Notes: generated by a model not told the origin, from the letters alone. A DNA stretch of 64,000 nt from an uncultured Granulosicoccaceae bacterium (GCA_938003855.1 CALKXD010000098.1:16975-80974), one strand, 5' to 3'. Counted from the stretch's first letter, positions 52,475-61,818 are shown. Numbers and translations: made by a program.

Positions 52475-53050
52475 ATGAAAACTGTTTGCCTGTTGGGCAG
52501 CCCACGGCGCGATGGCAACAGCGATACGCTCGCACAGCGTTTTACCACCACCGCGCAAACCCACGGCGCTTCAGTGCAGACCTTTGCACTTGCATCGCTC
52601 TCCTACAACGGCTGTATAAACCTGTTTCAGTGCAAAAACGGGTTGCAGCATTGTGGACAAAACGATGACCTCACCGCGGTGCTGGATGCTATTGCCGGAG
52701 CACAGGTACTGGTGCTCGCCAGTCCGATCTACTTTACCGGCCTGAGCGGACAGTTGAAGCTGGTCATTGACCGCATGTTTTCCTATTTTGTACCGGACTA
52801 CCCGACTGCCGCTATCAAGAGCCGGTTGTCCCCAGGCAGACACCTGGTATTGTTACAAACACAGGGAGAGCCTGAGGACAAATACGCCGACCTGCTGGAT
52901 CGCCACTCAGCAGGCTTCATTGGCCTGGGCTTCGACAACCTCCACCTGGTCAGAGCCTGGGGCGTCAGAGAACCGGGTGAGGTTAATAACCACCGGCAAT
53001 TCCTGCAGCAATGCGATGCGGTCGCTGGACAGATCTACCAGCCAGCGTGA
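52475..53050 (+). CDS. Flavodoxin-fold NAD(P)H-dependent oxidoreductase
   Basis: 191 residues. The FMN phosphate loop is GSPRRDGNSDTLAQRF and the FMN-side loop ASPIYFTGLSGQLKLVIDRM. Cysteines in NGCINLFQCKNGLQHC resemble those of iron-sulfur flavoproteins, in which they hold a [4Fe-4S] cluster, but spacing differs. It is 41 bp after the FAD/Fe-S dehydrogenase and could pass electrons with it. Substrate unknown. Confidence 0.82.
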   Translation: MKTVCLLGSPRRDGNSDTLAQRFTTTAQTHGASVQTFALASLSYNGCINLFQCKNGLQHCGQNDDLTAVLDAIAGAQVLVLASPIYFTGLSGQLKLVIDRMFSYFVPDYPTAAIKSRLSPGRHLVLLQTQGEPEDKYADLLDRHSAGFIGLGFDNLHLVRAWGVREPGEVNNHRQFLQQCDAVAGQIYQPA

Positions 53051-53158
53051 GTACCGACAGTATTCGCCAAGCCGGTTTGAATTTACCAACGACAGAGCTT
53101 GCGGATGCGATGACTAACCGAACGCATGATGTCTGTGCTGGTCGTTGCAGAAAACACT

Positions 53159-53173
53159 GGCACCACTGGTGCC
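53159..53173. terminator. Hairpin between convergent flavodoxin-like gene and iolJ
   Basis: GGCACC-ACT-GGTGCC just before the iolJ stop, inside the 132-bp gap between convergent genes. There is no T-run. It may act on either strand. Confidence 0.4.
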
Positions 53174-53182
53174 GGTGCCGTG

Positions 53183-54040
53183 TTATATCGTTTTTTCGGC
53201 CATCCTGCCCGATACATAGCCCATCGATCGAAGTACTCGCGTACACGCCTGCAGCATAGGCACGTGGGTGTCTTTAAGTATCGCTACCCGGTCGAAGCGG
53301 TTTTCATCCCGGTTAACAGCGCCCCGCAGCGCCTCACCAAACGCCATACGCAACTCGGTGCCGATATTGTACTTGCAGATACTCGAGGAATTCGCCAGTG
53401 CGATTCGCTGCGCTACCGGCACACCGGACCCCCCGTGAATCACCAACGGGACGTCGGTTACTTTTTCTATCGCTCTGATACGCGGCTCATCCAAACCACC
53501 CGAGGTGTCTTGTTGCAGGTGCACATTGCCGACAGAAATCGCCATGGCATCGACGCCGGTCTGGCGGGCAAACCTGGCGGCCTCGACGGGGTCGGTGCCT
53601 GCCGACGCCTCTCCCTCGGCGTACCCGACAAAGCCTATTTCCCCCTCGCAGGAAATAGACGCCTGATGCGCAAGTTCGGCAATAGCAGCGGTCTCGTCGA
53701 TATTCTGTGCCAGCGGCTTACGCGATCCGTCAAACATCACAGACGTAAATCCACACTCCAGCGCCTCGCGACACTCATCGAAGGTATACCCGTGATCAAG
53801 GTGAGAAACCACCGGCACCGTGGCTTGCTCGGCCAGATACCGGAACATACTGCCGAGCACCGGTAGCGGTGTGTGCTCGCGGCAGCCGGGACCGGCCTGC
53901 AGAATAACAGGCACACCCTCGATTTCTGCTGCCTCGACGAAGGCGCACATATCTTCCCACCCCAGGGTCACCAGTCCTGCGACCGCATAACCGTCTCTAA
54001 GCGCCGGCTGCAAGACATCTGCGAGCGTTGCTACGGTCAT
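53183..54040 (-). CDS. iolJ: 6-phospho-5-dehydro-2-deoxy-D-gluconate aldolase (class II)
   Basis: 285 residues. Class II fructose-bisphosphate aldolase motifs are present: zinc-binding VVSHLDHGYTFDEC, SVMFDGSRKPLAQNI, CEGEIGFVGYAEGE, GNVHLQ and LVIHGGSGVP. It should split the phosphorylated deoxyketogluconate to dihydroxyacetone phosphate and malonate semialdehyde. Its start overlaps the iolB stop by four bases (ATGA). The DUF2090 domain at 45114 is believed to do the same step, so this island has two routes. Confidence 0.85.
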   Translation of the reverse strand: MTVATLADVLQPALRDGYAVAGLVTLGWEDMCAFVEAAEIEGVPVILQAGPGCREHTPLPVLGSMFRYLAEQATVPVVSHLDHGYTFDECREALECGFTSVMFDGSRKPLAQNIDETAAIAELAHQASISCEGEIGFVGYAEGEASAGTDPVEAARFARQTGVDAMAISVGNVHLQQDTSGGLDEPRIRAIEKVTDVPLVIHGGSGVPVAQRIALANSSSICKYNIGTELRMAFGEALRGAVNRDENRFDRVAILKDTHVPMLQACTRVLRSMGYVSGRMAEKTI

Positions 54041-54879
54041 TTAAATTTGGCGATCATGTCTTTGATGCCCGGGATCGTTTCGATCTGATACGCATGGGTG
54101 GGCTGAAAAAACTGCACCAGAGATCGCTGCGTCAAACCACCGAGAATCGTAAAATAGTACATCTCATAGCCGGGTAAAGCGGCACACGGGTGGTAGCCCT
54201 TATCGAGGCAGATCGTTGATCCATCGACAATGTGGTAGGCATCGCCGGGTTCGTTATCAACACGCTGTAACATCTGCACGCCGGAGCCATGGTTAGGCTT
54301 GAAGCGAAAGTTGTAGGTTTCGTCGTGTCGGGTTTCATCAGGCAGACGATTGGTATCGTGCTTATGAGATGGAAAGCCTGACCAGCCACCCTGGCCTACG
54401 GTAAACAATTCACTGACCAGCAACCGGCCAACTTTACCGTGCTGCTTCTGCCCTAGAATATGTTTAATTTTACGATGTGTTTTTGTATCGTCAGAGCCGT
54501 ACTGGACCAGATCAAGATCAGCGGCACGCACCTCGAAGGGATCGAGTACTTCTTCAAACCGTGCGCCGGCAATAAAGGTCTCCGTGGCATCAGATACGCA
54601 GGAGATAATTACTTTTGCACCAGACGGAATGTACACACCTTCAGGTTCGCCGTCCCAGACATCGGCACCACGGTTACCTACACCCTTATAGCTGACACCC
54701 TCGAGCTCAATATCAACCGTACCGGTAGCCGGTACGATGCAGGTTTCATAATCCGGGACCTGGTACTCAAACGCCTGACCTTTTTCGAGCTTCACAATAT
54801 TAAAGTAGTTTAACGGCACAAGGCTATCGCCGGCATCCACTATTGGCTGATTGTTGTTGTTATAGGGTGCGATATGCAT
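54037..54879 (-). CDS. iolB: 5-deoxy-glucuronate isomerase
   Basis: 280 residues, the usual IolB length, a bicupin. Characteristic blocks are GWSGFPSHKHDTN with metal-binding histidines, RHDETYNFRFKPNHGSGVQMLQRV, and STICLDKGYHPCAALPGYEMYYFTILGG. It isomerises 5-deoxy-glucuronate to 2-deoxy-5-keto-gluconate. It lies 12 bp downstream of the second iolC and overlaps iolJ, so iolD-iolC-iolB-iolJ is one minus-strand operon. Confidence 0.93.
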   Translation of the reverse strand: MHIAPYNNNNQPIVDAGDSLVPLNYFNIVKLEKGQAFEYQVPDYETCIVPATGTVDIELEGVSYKGVGNRGADVWDGEPEGVYIPSGAKVIISCVSDATETFIAGARFEEVLDPFEVRAADLDLVQYGSDDTKTHRKIKHILGQKQHGKVGRLLVSELFTVGQGGWSGFPSHKHDTNRLPDETRHDETYNFRFKPNHGSGVQMLQRVDNEPGDAYHIVDGSTICLDKGYHPCAALPGYEMYYFTILGGLTQRSLVQFFQPTHAYQIETIPGIKDMIAKFK

Positions 54880-54891
54880 AAATCTGATCCT

Positions 54892-55872
54892 TTAAATTAT
54901 CTGTGGAGCCGGATGTGTTGCGAGGAACTCTTCCAGTTCGGTAGGGGTTGGCATCGCCGGTGCGCAACCTACGCGCGACACAACGATCGAGGCACAGGCA
55001 GAACCACGTAACACTGATTCCTCGAGTGCATAGCCATTTGCCAGTGATGCGATAAACCCGCCCATAAAGCTGTCGCCAGCCCCCGTGGGTTTCAGCGCGT
55101 CCACCGGATATATACCGGTGCGTATTTCATCTGTCGGGGTTATGGTGATAGCGCCTTTTTCCCCCATTTTATAGATCACAAGGCTGGCCGTGGTGTTGGC
55201 CAGTTCACGGGCTTTATCAAGACCACGATCATAATCACCGGCCATAAAACCGAACTCGACATCGTTGCCGATTATTATGTCGCACATGGCACCGGCACGG
55301 GAGTAAGTCTCTGCGGCATCTTCAGCAGACGGCCAGCTATACGGTCGGTAATCCACATCAAAGATAAGCGCCGCACCGGCAGCCCTGGCTAACGTAAAGG
55401 CGTGGAACGCCGCATCACGTGACGGCTGGGCGGCCAATACGGTACCTGTGGTAATGAGCGCTGAATAAGCACTGTAGTCAACGGCAGTGACATCGTCCCT
55501 GTTCATTTGAAAGTCTGCGGCGCCATTACGGTAGATGACGGTTTGATGATCCTCTACCCGGCTTTCCGAAACCGCCAGACTGTTACGGTATTCGCCGCCC
55601 TGTGATACGACGTATTGCGCATCAACGCCGTACCGTGCAAGTTGATTGCGACAGAAACGCCCGACAGCATCATCAGCAACTCTTGTCACCAGCGCCGCAT
55701 TGCCGCCGTGCTTTGCCAGTGCCACACAGATATTAGCCGACGACCCGCCTAGTGCCGCATAGAACTGCGTTGCGTCTTCAGTTTTGGTTCCCGGTGGCTC
55801 AGGATAGAAGTCCATGCCTGCGCGACCAATCACGACAAACGTATTGCGGGCCAGATCAGTCAGGTCAATCAT
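54892..55872 (-). CDS. iolC: 5-dehydro-2-deoxygluconokinase, stand-alone (second IolC)
   Basis: 326 residues of the PfkB family with no DUF2090 extension. It starts IGRAGMDFYPEPPGTKTEDATQF and has GGSSANICVALAKHGG, and the ATP site ALKPTGAGDSFMGGFIASL. It phosphorylates 2-deoxy-5-keto-gluconate at C6. It duplicates the kinase half of the 45114 protein but shares only family-level wording with it. It lies between iolD and iolB in the operon, and pairs naturally with the separate IolJ. Confidence 0.9.
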   Translation of the reverse strand: MIDLTDLARNTFVVIGRAGMDFYPEPPGTKTEDATQFYAALGGSSANICVALAKHGGNAALVTRVADDAVGRFCRNQLARYGVDAQYVVSQGGEYRNSLAVSESRVEDHQTVIYRNGAADFQMNRDDVTAVDYSAYSALITTGTVLAAQPSRDAAFHAFTLARAAGAALIFDVDYRPYSWPSAEDAAETYSRAGAMCDIIIGNDVEFGFMAGDYDRGLDKARELANTTASLVIYKMGEKGAITITPTDEIRTGIYPVDALKPTGAGDSFMGGFIASLANGYALEESVLRGSACASIVVSRVGCAPAMPTPTELEEFLATHPAPQII

Positions 55873-55941
55873 TGGCTGATGCCCTGCAGCCAGTCGTCGA
55901 TGCCGTAATACTAAAGCGGGTATTGTTATGGCTCATACGCA

Positions 55942-57813
55942 CTACACGCCTCTGCGTTGCTTGGACCGGCTGGATTCCCAATCGATGTGAGCGGCGCGCA
56001 CTTTGTCATTAGAGGTTACGTGCGGTGTGCCGACCTCCCACCAGGTGTGCCCCTCTGTGGTCCAGCCGTCGAACGCGTCAACCTGCATGACAATAACGCT
56101 TGTGACATCGGAGGCTTTTGCGCGCTTGAATGCCTCGCCGAATTCAGTCGGGTTGGCGACGGTTTCAGCATGCGCCCCCATAGATCTGGCGTGCGCCTCA
56201 AAGTCCACGGCGAACGGCGTGTCAACCGTGGGGCAATCCTTGATCAGATTATTGAAGCTTTCGTTGCCGGTGTTGTTCTGCAGTTTGTTGATTACTGCAA
56301 AGCCGCCATTATCGAGCACTATGACAATTAACTTCTTACTGCTCAGTACAGATGAGTATATATCTGAATTCAGCATTAAATAGGAACCGTCACCGAGGAA
56401 CACTATGGTGTCCTGCTCCGGCTGATTTTCAGACTGCGCAATGCGGGCACCCCAGCCACCGGAAATTTCATAACCCATGCATGAAAATCCAAACTCTACA
56501 TCCACGGTACCAATGCCAAGCGTCCGCCAGTTTGCGGTTACTTCAGCCGGCAAACCACCGGCCGCGGCAACCACTCGATCTTCAGCGTCGCATAACGCAT
56601 TAACAACACCTATCGCCTGAGCGTACGAGTTTGGTCGGTTACCATAGGCCACATTAACAGCGACATATTCATCCCATTTTGCGCGCTGCGCGGCAGCAAA
56701 ACCGGTCCAGTCAGGCGGGCTTTTGTATTGACTGACCGCGGCGGTTAGTTCTTTGATGGCGAGCCTGGCATCCGCCACCACCGGCAGGGACAGATGCTTG
56801 CCGGCATCATGCCGCGCGGCATTGATCGATATAAACTTTGCATCAGCGGAAAAGGCCGTCCACGACCCGGTGGTAAAATCCTGCAAGCGGGTACCAATCG
56901 CCACGATGACATCCGCCTTTCCGGCTATGGCATTGGCAGAGTCTGATCCGGTAACACCGATAGGCCCGGTATTGAGTGGATGCGTGGCAAGCATGTTGGC
57001 GCGACCCGCAATAGTTTCGACGACGGGAATCTGGTGAGTCTCGGCAAAGGCCGTAAGCTCGGCCACCGCTTGCGAATATTGCACACCGCCACCCGCGATA
57101 ATCATTGGACGCTCGGCGGTACTGAGCAACGCCGCCGCGTCTTGTATTTCAAAGCTATCCGCACCACAGCGGCGGATGCGGTGCACTTTTTTGGCGAAGA
57201 ATGCTTCCGGATAATGATAAGTCCAGCCCTGCACATCCTGAGGCAGGCCCAGAAATGCCGGCCCGCAATCGGCGGGATCGAGCATGGTGGCAATTGCCGC
57301 AGGCAGCGATTGTATAATCTGGGCCGGGTGGCTAATGCGATCCCAGTAGCGAGTCACTGGTTTAAACGCATCATTAACACCAAACGTCGGGTCGTTGAAA
57401 TTTTCAAGTTGCTGCAGCACCGGGTCCGGCAGGCGGGTAATGAAGGTATCGCCGCACAGCAGCAACATTGGTAGACGGTTGGCGTGTGCCAGTGCCGCCG
57501 AGGTCAGCAGGTTTGCTGTGCCCGGTCCCGCAGATGCAGTGCAAAACATAAAACGCCTGCGGCAGTGGTACTTGGCATAACCCGCTGCAGCAAAGCCCAT
57601 GCTTTGTTCGTTCTGCCCCCGGTACAAGGGCAATGCGTCGCGATAGTCGTATAGCGCTTCACCAAGACAAGTCACATTGCCATGGCCAAAGATACCAAAG
57701 CCACCGCCAAACAAGCGCTGCTCTTTACCCTCTATGTCGATAAACTGGTTAGCCATCCAGCGCACAATCGCCTGCGCCAGTGTTAACTCAGTTGTTTGGT
57801 CTGCCATTGCCAT
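55942..57813 (-). CDS. iolD: 3D-(3,5/4)-trihydroxycyclohexane-1,2-dione hydrolase
   Basis: I choose ATG 57813 (AAAGGTGA about eight bases upstream), giving 623 residues; the track adds eight. It is a thiamine-diphosphate enzyme: FGGGFGIFGHGNVTCLGEALYDY and YRGQNEQSMGFAAAGYAKY near the start (with the catalytic Glu in NEQSM), and the ThDP/Mg block FLGDGSYLMLNSDIYSSV...DNGGFAVINKLQ. It hydrolyses the cyclic dione to 5-deoxy-glucuronate. It leads the minus-strand iol operon, divergent from iolE. Confidence 0.93.
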   Translation of the reverse strand: MAMADQTTELTLAQAIVRWMANQFIDIEGKEQRLFGGGFGIFGHGNVTCLGEALYDYRDALPLYRGQNEQSMGFAAAGYAKYHCRRRFMFCTASAGPGTANLLTSAALAHANRLPMLLLCGDTFITRLPDPVLQQLENFNDPTFGVNDAFKPVTRYWDRISHPAQIIQSLPAAIATMLDPADCGPAFLGLPQDVQGWTYHYPEAFFAKKVHRIRRCGADSFEIQDAAALLSTAERPMIIAGGGVQYSQAVAELTAFAETHQIPVVETIAGRANMLATHPLNTGPIGVTGSDSANAIAGKADVIVAIGTRLQDFTTGSWTAFSADAKFISINAARHDAGKHLSLPVVADARLAIKELTAAVSQYKSPPDWTGFAAAQRAKWDEYVAVNVAYGNRPNSYAQAIGVVNALCDAEDRVVAAAGGLPAEVTANWRTLGIGTVDVEFGFSCMGYEISGGWGARIAQSENQPEQDTIVFLGDGSYLMLNSDIYSSVLSSKKLIVIVLDNGGFAVINKLQNNTGNESFNNLIKDCPTVDTPFAVDFEAHARSMGAHAETVANPTEFGEAFKRAKASDVTSVIVMQVDAFDGWTTEGHTWWEVGTPHVTSNDKVRAAHIDWESSRSKQRRGV

Positions 57814-57894
57814 TCTGTTTTCACCTTTATCGAGCATCCGGCATAGTTACCGAATTTCAGGTTGACGGTTTGGAAACACCGAGGATACAATAAA

Positions 57895-57908
57895 TGCAAC
57901 CGGTTGCA
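57895..57908. promoter_or_regulatory. LacI-family operator palindrome between iolD and iolE
   Basis: TGCAACCGGTTGCA is a perfect 14-bp palindrome with the central CG and flanking AA/TT typical of LacI-family operators. It lies 81 bp upstream of the iolD start and 198 bp upstream of iolE in the 292-bp divergent region. The LacI-type gene at 60741 is the obvious candidate to bind it. The rest of the gap shows no gene. Confidence 0.7.
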
Positions 57909-58105
57909 AACCAAATTCAACCCGCAAACACGGGTGCTAATCCCGGAGCTAATTCGATCCAGCGGTCAAATGCCAGGCAAAGCCGTGATAACTCGATCAG
58001 CCATAAGTGACCCCGCTTCGGTATTGTCACCCCGTGCGGTTAAACCCGTCTATCTTACTGTTTGCAGCAAACCAGCCCTTTAAACTTCTGAAGAGACAAG
58101 ACCAA

Positions 58106-58999
58106 ATGAGTATCAGAATCGGAAACGCCCCCTGCTCGTGGGGAGTCGAGTTTGCTAAAGACGAACGCAACCCAACCTGGCAGACTGTTCTTAAAGAATG
58201 TGCTGATGCTGGCTATACCGGTATCGAGTTGGGGCCGGTCGGGTTCATGCCTGAAGACCCCGCGCAACTGGGCGACGCCCTCGCCAAGCATAAGCTCGAA
58301 TTAATTGGCGGTGTCGTGTTCCGGGCATTCCACGACAAAGACCAGTGGGAAGATGTGCTCGACGGTGCAAAACGCACTTGCCAGGCACTAAAAGCTCACG
58401 GTGCCACGCATTTTGTTTTGATCGATTCCATCTCACCCCGCCGTGCACCCACCGCTGGTCGCGGCGGCGAAGCCGAGCAAATGGACAGCGCCGAGTGGAA
58501 CGCCTACCGCGAACGCATTGAGACCGTGGCAAAAATCGGTCGGGATGAATACGGTCTGATTCCCGAGATTCACCCGCACGCCGGCGGGTTTATGGACTTT
58601 GAACCAGAGGTTGAAAAATTACTCGCTGAAGTTGACGCAGACCTGCTGAAGATATGTATCGATACCGGCCACTGCACTTACGCGGGTTTCGATCCAGTCG
58701 CCTTTATGAAGCGCCATATGGATCGCATTACCTACGTCCACTTTAAGAATACCGACGCCAACGTCAGAGCGGCCGCCATTGCCAACCGAACCGGTTTCTA
58801 CGATGCCTGCGGCCAGGGCATCTTCTGCCACTTATCGGATGGCGAAGTAAACTTCCCCGAAGTCAGAGACTTACTGCTAAACGCCGGCTACGAAGGCTGG
58901 TGCACCATTGAACAGGACTGTGACCCGACGCTCGACCCCGACCCGCTTGGCGACGCACGTATTAACCGCCAGTATCTGCAATCGATCGGCTTCTCCTGA
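58106..58999 (+). CDS. iolE: Inosose dehydratase
   Basis: I choose ATG 58106, giving 297 residues, the normal IolE length; the track start adds 33. The start MSIRIGNAPCSWGVEFAKDE is diagnostic. Metal ligands of the xylose-isomerase-like TIM barrel lie in IPEIHPHAGGFMDF, CIDTGHCTYAG and YVHFKNTD. It dehydrates 2-keto-myo-inositol to the trihydroxycyclohexanedione used by IolD. It is followed after 30 bp by a Gfo/Idh dehydrogenase gene. Confidence 0.93.
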   Translation: MSIRIGNAPCSWGVEFAKDERNPTWQTVLKECADAGYTGIELGPVGFMPEDPAQLGDALAKHKLELIGGVVFRAFHDKDQWEDVLDGAKRTCQALKAHGATHFVLIDSISPRRAPTAGRGGEAEQMDSAEWNAYRERIETVAKIGRDEYGLIPEIHPHAGGFMDFEPEVEKLLAEVDADLLKICIDTGHCTYAGFDPVAFMKRHMDRITYVHFKNTDANVRAAAIANRTGFYDACGQGIFCHLSDGEVNFPEVRDLLLNAGYEGWCTIEQDCDPTLDPDPLGDARINRQYLQSIGFS

Positions 59000-59029
59000 T
59001 CTTCGGATCTATAAAAACGGAATAACACA

Positions 59030-60187
59030 ATGACAAAGCTCAAATGGGGCATGATTGGCGGTGGCGACGGCAGCCAGATCGGGCCGGCACACCGGCTTGG
59101 TTCGGGGCTCGACGGGTTGTTTGAATTCAGTGCCGGTGCGCTTGATCACCGGGCCGATGAAGGTCGACGTTTCGGCCGGCAACTGGGCCTGGATAAAGAC
59201 CGCGCCTATGGCGACTGGCAGGAAATGCTCGCAGGCGAAAGCGCCCGCGACGACAAGATAGACCTGGTCACAGTAGCAACCCCGAACTCAACACACTTCG
59301 AGATAACCAAGGCATTTCTTGAAGGCGGTTTTCACGTACTCTGTGAAAAACCCATGACAATGACTGTCGATGAAGGCGAAGAAATTGTCAGAGTGGCACA
59401 AGCGACCGGGCAACTCTGCGCGGTAAACTACGGCTATACCGGTTATTCACTGGTCCGACACATGAAAGCCATGATAGCCCGTGGTGATCTGGGTGCTATT
59501 CGCGTAGTAAATGCTGAATTCGCACACGGCCATCATGCCGACGCCGCAGACGCCGACAACCCGCGTGTGCGCTGGCGCTACGATCCCGCCCAGGCGGGTG
59601 TTTCAGCGCAGTTTGCCGATTGCGGCATACACGCCATGCACATGGCCAGTTTTGTCACCGGACAGCAGGTCACAAAACTTGCCGCTGATACCGTGTCCTG
59701 CATCGCTTCACGAACCCTAGAAGACGACGCTATGGTCAACTTTCGTATGGACGGTGGCGCGGTCGGCAGGCTATGGACGTCGTCAATTGCCATCGGCCGT
59801 CAACACGGCTTAACCATTCAGGTATTTGGCGAGAAAGGCGGGCTGCGGTGGGCACAGGAGCAGCCAAACCAGTTGTACTGGATGCCTTTGAACGAACGCC
59901 TGCAGATTATCGAGCGCGGCGAGAGTGACCTCTCACCCGAAGCGGACCGAACGACCCGGGTCACCATCGGTCATGCCGAAGGCATGCCACTGGCCTTTGC
60001 CAACATCTATAAAGACCTTGCCGAAGCTATTCAGGCACACAAGGAAGGCCGTGCTGTTGACCCGGCCGCCGATTTATACCCGCGAGCAGAAGACGGTCTG
60101 CGCTCTATGGCCGCTGTTGCTGCTGTTGCCGAATCCGGAGCATCCGATGCCGTGTGGGTAGACGCAAGGCCCCCGATGTATCGATAG
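59030..60187 (+). CDS. Gfo/Idh/MocA-family dehydrogenase, inositol-isomer type
   Basis: 385 residues, longer than IolG. The NAD motif is GMIGGGDGSQIGPAHRLG, the catalytic Lys-Pro is in FHVLCEKPMTMTVDEG, and the second block is QFADCGIHAMHMASFV. The GGGDGSQIGPAHR wording marks the MocA/IolW-like branch of long dehydrogenases. It probably oxidises scyllo-inositol or another inositol isomer or derivative, extending the range of IolG. It is co-oriented with iolE. Confidence 0.82.
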   Translation: MTKLKWGMIGGGDGSQIGPAHRLGSGLDGLFEFSAGALDHRADEGRRFGRQLGLDKDRAYGDWQEMLAGESARDDKIDLVTVATPNSTHFEITKAFLEGGFHVLCEKPMTMTVDEGEEIVRVAQATGQLCAVNYGYTGYSLVRHMKAMIARGDLGAIRVVNAEFAHGHHADAADADNPRVRWRYDPAQAGVSAQFADCGIHAMHMASFVTGQQVTKLAADTVSCIASRTLEDDAMVNFRMDGGAVGRLWTSSIAIGRQHGLTIQVFGEKGGLRWAQEQPNQLYWMPLNERLQIIERGESDLSPEADRTTRVTIGHAEGMPLAFANIYKDLAEAIQAHKEGRAVDPAADLYPRAEDGLRSMAAVAAVAESGASDAVWVDARPPMYR

Positions 60188-60198
60188 CATCCATCAAT

Positions 60199-60223
60199 CA
60201 GGCAGTCGCGCTGTGACTGCCTG
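60199..60223 (+). terminator. Hairpin terminator after the iolE operon
   Basis: CAGGCAGTC-GCGCTGT-GACTGCCTG is a perfect 9-bp stem 11 bases after the dehydrogenase stop. It is followed by TTCGTATCCC, so the T-run is poor. Confidence 0.6.
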
Positions 60224-60262
60224 TTCGTATCCCGTCTGCGATAACCCGGGCGAATTAATCCG

Positions 60263-60709
60263 ATGATAATCAGACGGTCTACAGAGACAGACTTCGACGC
60301 AATCATTGAGATCTATAATAACGCCAAGCTCGACGAGTTAATCTACGAGAGCAGAACTTATACACTGCTACCACTGCTACAGGACAATCGCCGTTTGCAG
60401 CGATTAAAATCCTCTGATATTTACGTTTTAAAGAATGATCACATCGACGCCTACGGTGCTGTTGTCGACCGCGAAATTCGAGCACTGTACGTACACTCAA
60501 ACGCACGCGGCAAAGGACTGGGCGAGCAACTTCTCCAGTACCTGATTCAAAGGATTAACGGACCGGCAACACTGTGTGTGGCCAAATCGAACCTACCGGC
60601 GGTAACGCTCTACAACAAACATGGCTTTGTTGTTGTACGTGAATTCAAGTCAAGCTATAACGGTGTGCCGGTGCAGGTTAACGAAATGGTACGGCCACCG
60701 CTGTTGTGA
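60263..60709 (+). CDS. GNAT-family N-acetyltransferase
   Basis: 148 residues. The fold is shown by IRRSTETDFDAIIEIYNNA at the start, the acetyl-CoA loop LYVHSNARGKGLGEQLLQYLI (motif A, R-x-x-G-x-G) and AVTLYNKHGFVVVREF (motif B). It has a divergent N-terminal stretch with several charged residues. The acceptor is unknown. It converges with the LacI gene across 31 bp. Confidence 0.82.
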   Translation: MIIRRSTETDFDAIIEIYNNAKLDELIYESRTYTLLPLLQDNRRLQRLKSSDIYVLKNDHIDAYGAVVDREIRALYVHSNARGKGLGEQLLQYLIQRINGPATLCVAKSNLPAVTLYNKHGFVVVREFKSSYNGVPVQVNEMVRPPLL

Positions 60710-60740
60710 AATAAGACCGCACCCGGCACAACGCCCGGCC

Positions 60741-61739
60741 TTACAGTCGCGGCTTCAGAGTGCCGCGTTCAACCACCATACTGGGGAACAGGCGCGCCTC
60801 CGGGTAACGCTCCGGGTCGTCGAGCATGGCGACAATCAACTCAATCGAAGAGCTGATAATCTGCTTTATGGGCTGATGAATTGTCGTCAGGTTTATGTTC
60901 TCCCACCCGGCCATTTCCATATCATTGAGGCCGATCAGGCCGATGTCGTCGGGGACGGTCAGGTTGGCATCCTGCACCGCGCTCAATGCGCCAATCGACA
61001 GCACATCATCACCACAAAAATAGGCCTGTGCGGGATCACTTTGCAACAACCGCAGCATTTCCCGACGACCCGCCTCGAACGAATAGGCATCCGCAAACGA
61101 ACTGCTGTGCGCAATTGCCGGATGTCCGGCGATCTCGGCAATAAAACCCTGGTAACGATCTTGTGTTGATGTCGCCGTTTCCGGCCCGCCAAGAAAACCA
61201 ACCCGGGTGTAACCCCTGGCGGCAAACTCCCTGACTGCCATGCGACCACACTCGACGTTATCGATGCCCACAACGTGTACTTGAGGCGAGCTGCTGTGCC
61301 GTCCAAATGAATGCACCACCGGGATACGCGCATCGCGAAAGGCCTGCGAAAACGCCGGGGTTAACGTCGAGGATGCAACGACGACACCATCAACAGAATA
61401 CTGTTGTAGCATTTTTACCGAATTGGCCGGATCAGTTTCATTGGTAAGATTCACCAGCAACGGTCGCAGCCCACGCTCCTGCAAGCCGCGCGTAAAGAGA
61501 TCAAAAACTTCAAGGAAAATAGGATTGTGAAAATTGTTTGACACCAGGCCAATCAGACGCGTGCGCCCGGTGGTTAGACTGGACGCCAGCGCGTTGGGCG
61601 TATAGCCTAGTTCAGCGGCGGCTTTCTCTACCCGCAAGCGCATGCTGTCCGAGACGGATGCCCCGTGGGTAAACGTCCGCGAGACAGCAGACCTCGATAC
61701 CCCGGCCCGCTCTGCTACCTCTTTCAGCGTTACCGACAC
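60741..61739 (-). CDS. LacI-family regulator, likely of inositol genes
   Basis: 332 residues from a GTG. The HTH reads TLKEVAERAGVSRSAVSRTFTHGASVSDSMRLRVEKAAAELGY, then the hinge helix PNALASSLTTGRTRLIGLV. The periplasmic-binding-like effector domain has GIDNVECGRMAVREFAARG and YFCGDDVLSIGAL. It lies between the iolE group and the sugar ABC transporter genes. The TGCAACCGGTTGCA site before iolD/iolE fits a LacI-family protein, so it probably governs these, with inositol or a derivative as inducer. Confidence 0.85.
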   Translation of the reverse strand: MSVTLKEVAERAGVSRSAVSRTFTHGASVSDSMRLRVEKAAAELGYTPNALASSLTTGRTRLIGLVSNNFHNPIFLEVFDLFTRGLQERGLRPLLVNLTNETDPANSVKMLQQYSVDGVVVASSTLTPAFSQAFRDARIPVVHSFGRHSSSPQVHVVGIDNVECGRMAVREFAARGYTRVGFLGGPETATSTQDRYQGFIAEIAGHPAIAHSSSFADAYSFEAGRREMLRLLQSDPAQAYFCGDDVLSIGALSAVQDANLTVPDDIGLIGLNDMEMAGWENINLTTIHQPIKQIISSSIELIVAMLDDPERYPEARLFPSMVVERGTLKPRL

Positions 61740-61818
61740 AATGGCTTCTCAATTGAATCAACAGCAGCTGACGTGTCCCTGAATTGCCGGCTGCCGTGCA
61801 TTATGCAGAGCTGACTAT

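Noticed and set aside
53126-53866. 246-aa plus-strand ORF opposite iolJ
   Set aside because: It lies almost wholly antisense to iolJ, whose aldolase motifs are unmistakable. The antisense frame has Arg/His-rich random composition.
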